Source of the DNA: CALFCX01 sp041650595
GTDB taxonomy: Bacteria > Margulisbacteria > WOR-1 > JAKLHX01
Length of the DNA: 64,000 nt
Assembly: GCA_041650595.1 (NCBI GenBank)
Contig: JBAZKW010000011.1
Span: 1-64,000 of the forward strand
Reading direction: 5' to 3'
The position numbers and the translations under genes are program-made. Each line of letters starts with the position of its first letter. Within the stretch, counting starts at the first letter, position 1. Below, piece by piece: positions 19,035-26,410 of the stretch. A model generated the notes under the pieces. It saw only the letters and a list, made by a program, of their open reading frames with translations. It made no database searches and had not been told where the DNA came from.

Positions 19035-19382
19035 CTACTTTTTCATGTGTTTCATTTTCATATTATGGCGCATCGGCATCGTCTTTACCGGTACCCGGGG
19101 ACCACCCATGCCTTTCATCATCGGGCACATACCGCCGTCTTTCATCATCGGGCATTGCATTACCGTTTTATGCATTTCCATCATTTTTCCGTAACCATGG
19201 CTTCCTATGTAATTACCCGCGGAAAAAACCATGAAAGCACCGACCCACAGAAGCACTGCAACCACAAAACCGAATATTCTCAGCAGTTTTTCCTGTTTTT
19301 GGTTGACCACCAGCACAAAGAAACTGAGCGTCAAAAGAACCGCAGTCGGGACGATGAATAATGATCCTATAGCTCTAAACAT
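19035..19382 (-). CDS. Small membrane protein with Met/His/Cys-rich metal-binding tail
   Basis: A 115-residue protein. Two membrane helices (about 4-27 and 38-60) are followed by a tail rich in Met, Cys and His: QCPMMKDGGMCPMMKGMG, then MPMRHNMKMKHMKK. Such clusters bind copper(I) or other soft metals in copper-handling proteins, so a role in metal binding or export is inferred. The start at 19382 follows AAGGAGGA; an upstream in-frame start at 19451 has no such site. It is a single-gene unit between two divergent or convergent neighbours. Confidence 0.7.
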   Translation of the reverse strand: MFRAIGSLFIVPTAVLLTLSFFVLVVNQKQEKLLRIFGFVVAVLLWVGAFMVFSAGNYIGSHGYGKMMEMHKTVMQCPMMKDGGMCPMMKGMGGPRVPVKTMPMRHNMKMKHMKK

Positions 19383-19460
19383 ACTTATATCCTCCTTCTT
19401 TAGTGACCGATGATAAATCATAACATATAATACGGCAGCGTCAAGCCGCAAAATATTTGT

Positions 19461-19472
19461 TATAATTCAAGC
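19461..19472 (+). promoter_or_regulatory. -10 box of leuC, probable leaderless start
   Basis: A perfect TATAAT at 19461-19466 lies six bases before the leuC ATG, so transcription would begin at or next to the start codon. The -35 (GCGTCA, 17 bases upstream) is only a partial match. No ribosome-binding site can fit, which supports leaderless translation. Confidence 0.6.
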
Positions 19473-20786
19473 ATGAGACAGACAATAACACAAAAGATAT
19501 TGGCAGCCCATTGCGGAAAAAATGAGGTGCATCCGGGAGAATTTATCGAGGCGGATGTGGATATTGTACTGGGCAATGATATTACGGCGCCGCCGGCAAT
19601 AAAAGAATTTGAGAAAATTGTAGGGGCGGATGATCATCCGCCCGCACGAGTATTCGATAAAAACAAGGTCGTGCTTGTGCCGGACCATTTCACCCCCAAT
19701 AAAGACATAAAATCTGCTCAACAAGTGAAAGAAATGCGTATATTTGCCAAAAAATACGGCATAAAACATTTCTTTGAACTGGGTTGCATGGGGGTTGAAC
19801 ACGCATTACTACCTGAACAGGGAATCGTCTATTCGGGACAACTGATCATCGGTGCCGATTCGCACACCTGCACATACGGCGCGCTGGGCGCGTTTTCAAC
19901 CGGGATCGGCTCTACCGATATGGCGGCAGCTATGGCCACCGGAAAGGTCTGGCTAAAAGTACCTGAAACCATCAAGTTTGTCTTCAAAGGAAAACTGAAC
20001 AAATGGGTCAGCGGAAAAGACCTGATCTTATATACTATCGGGAACATCGGCGTTGATGGCGCTCTGTATAAGTCCATGGAGTTCACCGGCCCTGTCATAT
20101 CCAAGTTATCTATGGACAGCCGTCTTTCTATGTGCAACATGGCTATCGAAGCCGGCGGCAAGAACGGGATCATCATACCGGACGAGATAACAAAGGAGTA
20201 TATAAAAGAACATGTTGAGGCGACGCATGCGACGCCTCAACGAGCGGCGTCTCAACCAGATCCCATTTATTACACATCCGACCCCGACGCCCAATATTGC
20301 AAGGTCATCGAATACGATTGTTCAAAGATCGAACCTCAGGTGGCCTTCCCTCACCTGCCTTCGAACACAAAACCGGTGAGCAAAGCCGGCAATGTAAAGA
20401 TAGATCAGGTGGTGATCGGCTCCTGCACTAACGGAAGGATCGAAGATATGCGTATCGCCGCAAAAGTTCTTAAGGGTAAAAAGCGTAATCCTGATATAAG
20501 ACTGATAATCATCCCTGCTACACAGGAAATTTGGCAGCAGGCAAACGATGAAGGACTGTTCGATATATTCATGAAGGCCGGAGCCGCGATCTCCACTCCT
20601 ACCTGCGGCCCCTGTCTGGGCGGCCACATGGGAATACTTGCCGAAGGAGAAAGAGCGCTTGCTACTACGAACAGGAACTTTGTAGGCAGAATGGGCCATC
20701 CGAAATCCGAAGTTTATTTATCTAATGCTGCTGTCGCGGCCGCATCGGCGGTTGCGGGCAGGATAGTTTCACCGGAGGATCTATAA
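19473..20786 (+). CDS. leuC: 3-isopropylmalate/homoaconitate-type dehydratase, large subunit
   Basis: A 437-residue aconitase-family large subunit. The [4Fe-4S] cysteines lie in GSCTNGR and in TPTCGPCLGGH; GADSHTCTYGALGAF is also diagnostic. With LeuD it isomerises 2- to 3-isopropylmalate in leucine synthesis; a homoaconitate or citramalate role is possible because no leuA lies nearby. Residues about 249-262 (VEATHATPQRAASQ) are encoded by a palindromic repeat at 20214-20256 and look like an in-frame insertion before the conserved SDPDA segment. It begins the leuCDB operon. Confidence 0.9.
   Translation: MRQTITQKILAAHCGKNEVHPGEFIEADVDIVLGNDITAPPAIKEFEKIVGADDHPPARVFDKNKVVLVPDHFTPNKDIKSAQQVKEMRIFAKKYGIKHFFELGCMGVEHALLPEQGIVYSGQLIIGADSHTCTYGALGAFSTGIGSTDMAAAMATGKVWLKVPETIKFVFKGKLNKWVSGKDLILYTIGNIGVDGALYKSMEFTGPVISKLSMDSRLSMCNMAIEAGGKNGIIIPDEITKEYIKEHVEATHATPQRAASQPDPIYYTSDPDAQYCKVIEYDCSKIEPQVAFPHLPSNTKPVSKAGNVKIDQVVIGSCTNGRIEDMRIAAKVLKGKKRNPDIRLIIIPATQEIWQQANDEGLFDIFMKAGAAISTPTCGPCLGGHMGILAEGERALATTNRNFVGRMGHPKSEVYLSNAAVAAASAVAGRIVSPEDL
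20214..20256. repeat. Palindromic repeat inserted in frame within leuC
   Basis: GTTGAGGCG ... CGCCTCAAC forms an imperfect palindrome with a CGCATGCG centre, followed by a partial copy GAGCGGCGTCTCAAC. A near-identical element lies in the intergenic gap at 21267-21294, which shows it is a mobile-type repeat rather than original leuC sequence. The reading frame stays open across it. Confidence 0.85.
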
Positions 20787-20787
20787 A

Positions 20788-21264
20788 ATGCAAGGAAAAA
20801 CGTGGAAATTCAAGGATAATGTCGATACCGACCTGATAATACCGGCCAGGTATCTGAACACGCACGATCCAGCCGAGCTGGCAAAACACTGCATGGAAGA
20901 TGCTGACCCGGCATTTGCCTCAAAAGTATCCAAAGGCGACTTTATCGTTGTGGGAGAGAATTTCGGCTGCGGATCTTCCAGAGAACATGCTCCTGTTGCC
21001 ATAAAGGCCGCAGGTGTCTCGGCGGTGATCGCAAAGTCTTTTGCGAGGATATTTTTCAGAAATGCTATTAATATCGGGCTTCCGATACTTGAAATAAAAG
21101 AGACTGACGAAATAAAAGAAGGCGACCTGCTTGATATAGATATTAAGAGCGGAACGATAAAAGATATGACTTCGGGAAAAACGTTCAAAGCCGAACCCTT
21201 CCCGCCGTTCATGCAAAAACTTATTGATGCGGGTGGCCTGATAAGCTACGTAAAGAGTAAGTAA
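20788..21264 (+). CDS. leuD: 3-isopropylmalate dehydratase, small subunit
   Basis: A 158-residue swivel-domain partner of LeuC. It has the substrate-side motif NFGCGSSREHAP and the opening FKDNVDTDLIIPARYLNT, as in LeuD/HacB small subunits of the short, archaeal-like type. It starts one base after the leuC stop codon, indicating tight coupling. Confidence 0.93.
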   Translation: MQGKTWKFKDNVDTDLIIPARYLNTHDPAELAKHCMEDADPAFASKVSKGDFIVVGENFGCGSSREHAPVAIKAAGVSAVIAKSFARIFFRNAINIGLPILEIKETDEIKEGDLLDIDIKSGTIKDMTSGKTFKAEPFPPFMQKLIDAGGLISYVKSK

Positions 21265-21266
21265 CT

Positions 21267-21294
21267 GTAAAGGCGCCGCATGCGACGCCTCAAC
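21267..21294. repeat. Palindromic repeat between leuD and leuB
   Basis: A copy of the GGCGxCGCATGCGACGCC palindrome also found inside leuC at 20214-20256. It lies two bases beyond the leuD stop codon and ahead of the leuB ribosome-binding site AGGAGG. Confidence 0.8.
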
Positions 21295-21314
21295 AACATC
21301 ATAGGAGGAAAATC

Positions 21315-22370
21315 ATGGTAAAGACCCACAAGATCGCAGTAATAGGCGGAGATGGGACCGGGCCTGAAGTAGTCGCGGAAGGGTTAAAGGTACTTGAAGT
21401 TGTCGGCAAAAAGTTCGGTGTGAAATACGAACTAACTCATTTTGATTACGGCGGAGAAAGATATCTCAAAACAGGCAAAATACTTGATGACAGCGAAGTT
21501 GAAGGGCTGAAAAAGTTTGACGCTATTTTTCTGGGCGCTATAGGCCATCCGGATGTCGCTCCGGGGATACTTGAAAAAGGGATACTGTTAAAAGCCCGGT
21601 TTGGCCTGGACCAATACATAAACCTGAGGCCGGTAAAACTTTATGAGAACGTATGGACCCCGATAAAAGATAAAGGACCGGACGACATAGATTTTGTCGT
21701 AGTAAGGGAAAATACCGAAGGTCTGTATGTGGGTACCGGAGGCAATCTTAAAAAAGGAACAAAAGATGAAGTCGCCATACAGGATTCGATAAATACAAGA
21801 AAAGGTGTCGAAAGATGCATACGGTACGCTTTTGAGTTAACAAGAAAGCGGAACAAGAAAAAACAGCTGACCCTTGTCGGCAAGACAAACGTCCTCACCT
21901 ATGCGTTTGATCTATGGTATAGGACTTTTATGGAAGTCGCAAAAGAATATCCTGACATCAAACCCGATTATGCCCACGTTGACGCCACTTGCATGTGGTT
22001 CGTGAAGAACCCGGAGTGGTTTGATGTAATCGTCACCGATAATCTTTTCGGCGACATCATCACCGATCTTGGCGCTATGATCCAGGGCGGAATGGGAATC
22101 GCCGCCGGCGGCAACATCAATCCCGAAGGCGTCTCAATGTTTGAGCCGATTGGTGGTTCCGCTCCAAAATATACGGGGAAAAACGTAATAAATCCGCTTG
22201 CCGCGATCGGCGCTCTTCAGATGTTGCTCGAAAACATCGGCGAGGAAAAAGCAGCTCATGCGGTCGAAAAATCGATCATGGCGGCTTGCAAGAAGATGCT
22301 CAGTATGTCCGCGGGAAAAATGGGTTTTTCTACCACCGAAGTCGGCGATATGGTGGCGGAAGGGATATAG
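21315..22370 (+). CDS. leuB: 3-isopropylmalate dehydrogenase (isocitrate/isopropylmalate family)
   Basis: A 351-residue beta-decarboxylating dehydrogenase. GGDGTGPEV, the substrate loop with VVRENTEGLYVG, the metal site VTDNLFGDIITDL and the nucleotide loop EPIGGSAPKYTGK are conserved. With leuCD upstream it most likely oxidises 3-isopropylmalate; the 351-residue length and the leuCD-like context also fit homoisocitrate or 3-methylmalate dehydrogenases. Its last 81 bases (22290-22370) are duplicated at 23145-23225. A strong AGGAGG precedes the ATG. Confidence 0.88.
   Translation: MVKTHKIAVIGGDGTGPEVVAEGLKVLEVVGKKFGVKYELTHFDYGGERYLKTGKILDDSEVEGLKKFDAIFLGAIGHPDVAPGILEKGILLKARFGLDQYINLRPVKLYENVWTPIKDKGPDDIDFVVVRENTEGLYVGTGGNLKKGTKDEVAIQDSINTRKGVERCIRYAFELTRKRNKKKQLTLVGKTNVLTYAFDLWYRTFMEVAKEYPDIKPDYAHVDATCMWFVKNPEWFDVIVTDNLFGDIITDLGAMIQGGMGIAAGGNINPEGVSMFEPIGGSAPKYTGKNVINPLAAIGALQMLLENIGEEKAAHAVEKSIMAACKKMLSMSAGKMGFSTTEVGDMVAEGI
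22290..22370 (+). repeat. 81-bp direct repeat, copy 1 (3' end of leuB)
   Basis: The final 27 codons of leuB including the TAG stop. An almost identical 81-bp copy lies 855 bp downstream. The four differences are GAT/GAC, GTG/GTA, ATA/ATC and TAG/TAA, all synonymous. The copies bracket one orphan gene and its promoter. Confidence 0.95.
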
Positions 22371-22381
22371 ATTAAATCTTA

Positions 22382-23074
22382 CTACCTATTTTTGACTTTA
22401 AATGCTTGCAAAAACGTAGCTGTCCCTGCGAGAGAACATATCAATGCAGCATGTTCCATAGCCTCATATGCGCCTAACATAGCAAATGAAAGAAAACCTG
22501 CATAACGCGGATCGTTTTTCGGATCCCTTGTTTTGTCTTTGAATTCACCAATCATGAATGAAACCATATTGATCGACAATCCGCCAGTCTCCATTACTTT
22601 CATTGGTTCGTTAACCTTAAATTCCACTCTCACTCCTTGATTTCTGAAATTAAAACCGTCTTTCCGTCGGTCAATAGGAAGTAAGTTTCCATGCCATGCT
22701 TCAGCAATTAGCTCCTTTACAGGGCGCGGCAATACACCGCGCGCATCCGCACCACAATAACCATCGAGATGAATTACAATATCCCGAATTGGAGTTGCTA
22801 ATACTTCCATATCTAAAAAATTAATCTGGCGCGGGTGAAACGATCCCTCCTGTCTCTTTTTATGCGAAGATAAAGTAATGACGCTTTTCATGCCAGCACT
22901 CGTAGCTTCTGTGCCAACAAATCTTACTATATAAGGGGGATCAATAACTCCTGTTGCCGCATGAATTGTTTTATATCTTCTTTCCGCTCCTTGATTATTC
23001 CGAAAAAGAAAAGAACCCATCTGTAGGGGAATGTGCTCTTTCGGAAATCTTACTCCTATTGATCTTATTAGCAT
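22382..23074 (-). CDS. Unknown protein, cargo of the leuB 3'-end duplication
   Basis: A 230-residue protein of no family I recognise. It is soluble by composition until a mildly hydrophobic C-terminal stretch (about 195-222, rich in Ala/Leu). No catalytic signature is evident; the segment VIHLDGYCGADARG may be noteworthy. It has a strong AAGGAGGAG site seven bases before ATG and its own TGAAAT-N16-CGATAA promoter at 23114-23141. Gene plus promoter fill the interval between two copies of the leuB 3' end on the opposite strand, suggesting arrival as one unit. Confidence 0.75.
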   Translation of the reverse strand: MLIRSIGVRFPKEHIPLQMGSFLFRNNQGAERRYKTIHAATGVIDPPYIVRFVGTEATSAGMKSVITLSSHKKRQEGSFHPRQINFLDMEVLATPIRDIVIHLDGYCGADARGVLPRPVKELIAEAWHGNLLPIDRRKDGFNFRNQGVRVEFKVNEPMKVMETGGLSINMVSFMIGEFKDKTRDPKNDPRYAGFLSFAMLGAYEAMEHAALICSLAGTATFLQAFKVKNR

Positions 23075-23113
23075 GTATCTCCTCCTTAAATCTGAATAAC
23101 CTCTAACACTTTA

Positions 23114-23141
23114 TTATCGTTAATTAAATCCCGAAATTTCA
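23114..23141 (-). promoter_or_regulatory. TGAAAT-N16-CGATAA promoter-like element (gene at 22382-23074)
   Basis: Reading the minus strand, TGAAAT (23141-23136), 16 bases, then CGATAA (23119-23114), about 40 bases before the ATG. Sequence and spacing match the elements before eight other genes in this window. The form resembles ECF-sigma promoters (for example TGAAAC-N16-CGTA of Bacillus SigW). Confidence 0.82.
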
Positions 23142-23144
23142 TGT

Positions 23145-23225
23145 AAGAAGATGCTCAGTATGTCCGCGGGAAAAATGGGTTTTTCTACCACCGAAGTCGG
23201 CGACATGGTAGCGGAAGGGATCTAA
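23145..23225 (+). repeat. 81-bp direct repeat, copy 2 (leuB 3'-end remnant)
   Basis: A second copy of the leuB C-terminal coding sequence with its own TAA stop and no gene attached upstream. It occupies most of the 306-base gap 23075-23380, which otherwise holds two divergent promoter elements (23114-23141 and 23316-23343) and a palindromic repeat (23255-23279). Confidence 0.95.
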
Positions 23226-23254
23226 CTCACTAAGATTTCGCTCAAGGTAGTTAT

Positions 23255-23279
23255 GCGGCGGGTTAAAACTCGCCGCTAC
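23255..23279. repeat. Family A palindromic repeat
   Basis: GCGGCGGGTTAAAAC followed by TCGCCGCTAC: a slightly decayed member of the GGCGGGTTTT/AAAACCCGCC palindrome family, downstream of the leuB 3'-end remnant. Confidence 0.7.
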
Positions 23280-23315
23280 TTATTTAATGCGTTTTTGCCT
23301 CGTCTTAATTTTTTA

Positions 23316-23343
23316 TGAAATTGCACTCCTTTTATATCGATAA
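23316..23343 (+). promoter_or_regulatory. TGAAAT-N16-CGATAA promoter-like element (gene at 23381-24109)
   Basis: TGAAAT at 23316-23321, 16 bases, CGATAA at 23338-23343; the coding sequence starts 38 bases later. An exact match to the shared element, divergent from the one at 23114-23141. Confidence 0.82.
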
Positions 23344-23380
23344 GTAAATAGTCGAGATCTGTTTTAAGGAGGAAATTCTA

Positions 23381-24109
23381 TTGACTGCTGGATCTTATGT
23401 CGTTTCATGCCTGCCTAAGTTTGAAGGCCGAACATTCAGGGCATTTACTATAATGCGGGGGGAAAAAATGCCCAAATCAATAAGATTAAGAGACGGCTTC
23501 ATTGATAATCCTGACGCAATTTACAAAGCAACCGGTATAAGCCCTGATATTCAAACAGTTTATGGGATTGATGGCCAGGCGGTAAATAAGAGAACGCTTG
23601 CTAAACGGTTGACATCGGCTTTAGAAACCCTTAAAACAGATGAGAATTTTCAATTTAGAGGGCAACCCGAGCCCTCTCAGATCGCTAATATTCTTTGCGC
23701 GAGGATAGGTCTTGAGGATGATGTTCTTAATATCAACCTCGCACACATTCTCTTCGATGACAACTCGCGATCATGGGTTATGGACAGGATTGGACTTGAT
23801 TGCGTCACTCGGAACGATGCGAGCGTGGCACTCGCAGTATCATATCTAAAACAAACTACTGGAGGAGATCCTACCCTTTTTGGAAAAAAGTTGTTCCTGT
23901 TAATACAGCGGAACACACGCGATTCTAATCATCAGATCAGCCAGAAGCCTTTTATACGTGCCGTAACCGCAGGTGTTATTGATATTGCTGATCAGGGAGT
24001 GTTAAGTCAAGTAATTAGCAGCATGGCTAATATGGAAGTTACTGGCCGTTTCGAGGACGAACTTACGCACCTTTGTATCATCTGGGGTAAAATGTTTCGC
24101 CCTGATTAA
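23381..24109 (+). CDS. Unknown protein under the shared promoter element
   Basis: A 242-residue soluble protein with no recognised domain. It begins at TTG, chosen because AAGGAGG lies nine bases upstream; ATG codons at 23452 and 23467 lack such a site. It overlaps the end of dinB by 32 bases in convergent orientation, so the two 3' ends could form antisense RNA. Nothing in the sequence suggests a transmembrane segment or a catalytic motif. Confidence 0.7.
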   Translation: MTAGSYVVSCLPKFEGRTFRAFTIMRGEKMPKSIRLRDGFIDNPDAIYKATGISPDIQTVYGIDGQAVNKRTLAKRLTSALETLKTDENFQFRGQPEPSQIANILCARIGLEDDVLNINLAHILFDDNSRSWVMDRIGLDCVTRNDASVALAVSYLKQTTGGDPTLFGKKLFLLIQRNTRDSNHQISQKPFIRAVTAGVIDIADQGVLSQVISSMANMEVTGRFEDELTHLCIIWGKMFRPD

Positions 24110-25358
24110 GATCCGGCTCCAGCTTCTGCCTCGACGTCATGCCTGTCTTCTCGGCAAGTTCGTTGTAAATTATGCTCGCTCTTGTCACGGTAAAATCCCC
24201 GTATCTGTCATTTATTTCGTCCATCGCGGCAAGAGCGGCTCTTTTTTTGCCTTCCTGATCGAACAGACTTAGCTGGTCCGCGTTCCTGATCAGATCGGAA
24301 AGTGCCACTCCCACCAGCCTAATAGGGCGTTCCATTTCTACCATACTCAGCGCGCTTATATAAACGTCATAGCCGTCATCTATATAATCATGTATATTCT
24401 TCTGCCTGCCATACCCTGAAAAATCTCCGTACCTTAAATACAAGCTTACTACCCTGCCCTTATACCCGTATTTTCTGGCGCGGCGGCCTACCTGCTCCGA
24501 CAACCGGAGAAGATAGCTTTTTACGATATCCGGGTCTGACTCGTCTTTTGGCAAAGTATAAGAGTGACTTATAGATTTTGCGTCTTTGATATTGTTTTGA
24601 GGATCGACAGGATCATCATCTATGCCTTTACCCATATTGGAAAGATGCACCCCGCACACTAGCCCGAATTTACTCACCAGCCTTTGCACCGGATATTTGG
24701 CAAGGTCCGAACACATCCTTATTCCGAGAGAATTGAGCCTTTTCTTGAGTTGTCTGCCAACACCACAGAGATCTTCTACCGGTATAAATTCAAATACGAT
24801 AGAAATTTCGTCCTCCCCTATTTTTGTCAGGCCGTCGGGCTTTTTCATCTCGCTGGCAAGCTTTGCTACAAGCTTGTTCGGCCCTATACCGATCGAACAG
24901 GTCAGACGGAACCTCTCTTTTATCCTTCTTTTGATATCTTTTGCGATCTCTATTTCTCCTCCGTATCCGTCTTTAACCCGTGTAACATCAAGAAAGGCCT
25001 CGTCAATTGAAAAAACCTCGACAAGGTCCGTATAATCCCGGAGCATTTTGATTATTTCTTTTGAAGTATATACATATTTGTTCATATCTCCTGTGACTAC
25101 TATGAGCTCAGGACATTTTTTTAAGGCCTCCCACGTGGGCATACCGGTCTTTACCCCGCGGGCGCGCGCTTCATATGACGAGGTCGCGACAACGGTCCTT
25201 TTGCCTATCCCTCCGCCCACGGCAATTGGCTTTCCGCGAAGCAGAGGATTTGCCGCCTGCTCGACCGAGGCAAAATAGGAGTTCATGTCGACGTGGAGGA
25301 TTATTCTGTTCATATTAATATGTAGGGGGCGATTGCAATCGCCCCCTACATTATTCAT
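24078..25358 (-). CDS. dinB: DNA polymerase IV (Y family)
   Basis: A translesion polymerase of about 426 residues. The catalytic acids lie in HVDMNSYFASVEQA and in SIDEAFLDVT; helix-hairpin-helix and little-finger regions follow. LexA lies two genes upstream, consistent with SOS control. The ATG at 25358 has GGTGGGAG eight bases upstream and overlaps the previous gene as ATGAATAA, but its first 13 codons are encoded by a perfect palindromic repeat. The conserved protein begins at the second ATG (25313, MNRIILHVDM), which has no visible ribosome-binding site. Confidence 0.93.
   Translation of the reverse strand: MNNVGGDCNRPLHINMNRIILHVDMNSYFASVEQAANPLLRGKPIAVGGGIGKRTVVATSSYEARARGVKTGMPTWEALKKCPELIVVTGDMNKYVYTSKEIIKMLRDYTDLVEVFSIDEAFLDVTRVKDGYGGEIEIAKDIKRRIKERFRLTCSIGIGPNKLVAKLASEMKKPDGLTKIGEDEISIVFEFIPVEDLCGVGRQLKKRLNSLGIRMCSDLAKYPVQRLVSKFGLVCGVHLSNMGKGIDDDPVDPQNNIKDAKSISHSYTLPKDESDPDIVKSYLLRLSEQVGRRARKYGYKGRVVSLYLRYGDFSGYGRQKNIHDYIDDGYDVYISALSMVEMERPIRLVGVALSDLIRNADQLSLFDQEGKKRAALAAMDEINDRYGDFTVTRASIIYNELAEKTGMTSRQKLEPDLNQGETFYPR
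25321..25350. repeat. Family A palindrome at the dinB 5' end
   Basis: A perfect 30-bp palindrome (each arm TGTAGGGGGCGATTG). It lies between the stop codon of the 71-residue gene and the conserved dinB start, and is either leader or the coding sequence for a short DinB extension. Confidence 0.92.
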
Positions 25359-25566
25359 CGATCTCCCACCTCATCTCCTTGTCATCAAACATCAATTCAA
25401 ACGTGTTAACGCCATCACTTACTGCAAAATGATAAACCTTAGACAAGCCGTTTTTTGTCTGCCATTCATAATTTATCTCCTGTATCCGATACTGTCTGTT
25501 TTCAAGAACAAACCAGACGGGTTTTAATTTCCCTTTTTCGAATATTGTTGCTACTTTTATTGACAT
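25351..25566 (-). CDS. Small unknown protein between lexA and dinB
   Basis: A 71-residue protein with alternating aromatic and charged residues (KPVWFVLENRQYRIQEINY, ending MRWEIDE) that suggests a small beta-sheet domain. Short proteins of similar pattern occur beside Y-family polymerase genes in other bacteria, which makes an accessory DNA-damage role plausible but unproven. It overlaps the upstream dinB start by eight bases (ATGAATAA), so it is translated together with dinB. Confidence 0.65.
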   Translation of the reverse strand: MSIKVATIFEKGKLKPVWFVLENRQYRIQEINYEWQTKNGLSKVYHFAVSDGVNTFELMFDDKEMRWEIDE

Positions 25567-25576
25567 AATTATATGC

Positions 25577-25605
25577 GTAGAGGCGGGTTTTAAACCCGCC
25601 TCTAC
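25577..25605. repeat. Family A palindromic repeat (lexA downstream)
   Basis: GTAGAGGCGGGTTTT / AAACCCGCCTCTAC, the best-formed copy of the family, in the 56-base gap between lexA and the 71-residue gene. It could weaken read-through from lexA to dinB. Confidence 0.88.
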
Positions 25606-25622
25606 ATTGGTTCCTGATTTAT

Positions 25623-26216
25623 TTAATATTTCCTGATCAGCCCCATCACCTTCCCCACCAACCTGAAATCATGGTCCACTCTTATCGGTGCATACCGAGA
25701 ATTATAAGGCTGCAGCACTACATGGTCCCTTCTTCTGAAATATTTTTTCACTGTGGCCTCGTCATCTATCAATGCGACCACGATATCGCCGTTGTCCGCC
25801 TGCGGCTGGGGCTTTACGATTATCATGTCACCTTCGTTTATTCCCGCGTCTATCATGCTGTCGCCCCGTACTTTTAATATAAAGCCGTCCCTCATGTTCT
25901 TTGCAAAATCCCACGCTATCGGTATAGTATCCTCTATGTTTTCAACGGCCAGTATCGGCCTTCCCGCCGCCACAGTTCCTACCAGCGGAAGGTTCACGAC
26001 CCTTTTTCTGCCGAGGATCTCTATGCTCCTTGCATTTGAATCCCTTTTTATATATCCTTTTTCTTCAAGGGCCTTTAAATGGCTGTACACCGCCTTTGTT
26101 GACTTTATTTTGAACTGCGCGCAGATCTCCCTTATAGAGGGAGCAAATCCTTTTGTTCCCATAAAATCGCTCACATAATCAAAAATATTCTTCTGCCGGT
26201 CTGTCAGTTGTTCCAT
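25623..26216 (-). CDS. lexA: SOS repressor LexA
   Basis: A 197-residue repressor. A winged-helix DNA-binding domain (1-70; recognition region STKAVYSHLKALEEKGYI) is followed by the self-cleavage site Ala84-Gly85 in TVAAGRPI and the Ser-Lys dyad, Ser120 in RGDSM and Lys157 in ATVKKYF. RecA-stimulated cleavage should release the SOS genes, including its own operon with dinB. AAAGGAGG precedes the ATG. The promoter at 26318-26346 contains a palindrome that fits a LexA operator. Confidence 0.96.
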   Translation of the reverse strand: MEQLTDRQKNIFDYVSDFMGTKGFAPSIREICAQFKIKSTKAVYSHLKALEEKGYIKRDSNARSIEILGRKRVVNLPLVGTVAAGRPILAVENIEDTIPIAWDFAKNMRDGFILKVRGDSMIDAGINEGDMIIVKPQPQADNGDIVVALIDDEATVKKYFRRRDHVVLQPYNSRYAPIRVDHDFRLVGKVMGLIRKY

Positions 26217-26235
26217 GGCGGGGACCTCCTTTTTT

Positions 26236-26316
26236 AGAGCTGAAGCTCTGAAGTGCTGAAGCCCTGAAGAACCGGAGTCCGGATGTGCCTGCCTTCAGCG
26301 CTTCAGCCTTAAGCGC
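26236..26316. repeat. Family C repeat array (CTGAAG units) in the lexA leader
   Basis: Irregular direct and inverted copies of GCTGAAG/CTTCAGC occupy the lexA 5' leader. A related array sits upstream of the ROK kinase gene (49774-49888) and shares a run such as CTGAAGCTCTGAAGTGCTG. The inverted halves could fold into a long hairpin in the lexA mRNA. Confidence 0.75.
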
Positions 26317-26317
26317 T

Positions 26318-26346
26318 ATTATAGTAAACATTTGTTTACCTGTCAA
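26318..26346 (-). promoter_or_regulatory. lexA promoter with palindromic operator in the spacer
   Basis: On the minus strand a consensus -35 TTGACA (26346-26341), a 17-base spacer and -10 TATAAT (26323-26318). The spacer holds the palindrome GTAAACA-N2-TGTTTAC (26324-26339), ideally placed to block RNA polymerase. An operator for LexA autoregulation is inferred; no second copy was found elsewhere in the window. Confidence 0.85.
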
Positions 26347-26410
26347 GGCCCCATGGTTATTGATACAAGTTTTTGCCCCCTGGAAGCGATGTATCATTAA
26401 GAGAAATAGT

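Noticed and set aside
20215..20260. Possible CRISPR or tandem repeat array in leuC
   Set aside because: Only one palindrome with a partial second copy and no regularly spaced spacers.
22371..23144. Insertion sequence between the leuB 3'-end copies
   Set aside because: No transposase, no terminal inverted repeats and only one orphan gene; the flanking repeat is a gene end rather than a short target duplication.
26285..26410. Upstream extension of the metallopeptidase gene
   Set aside because: It crosses the lexA promoter and repeat array; ATG 26411 gives a normal protein start.
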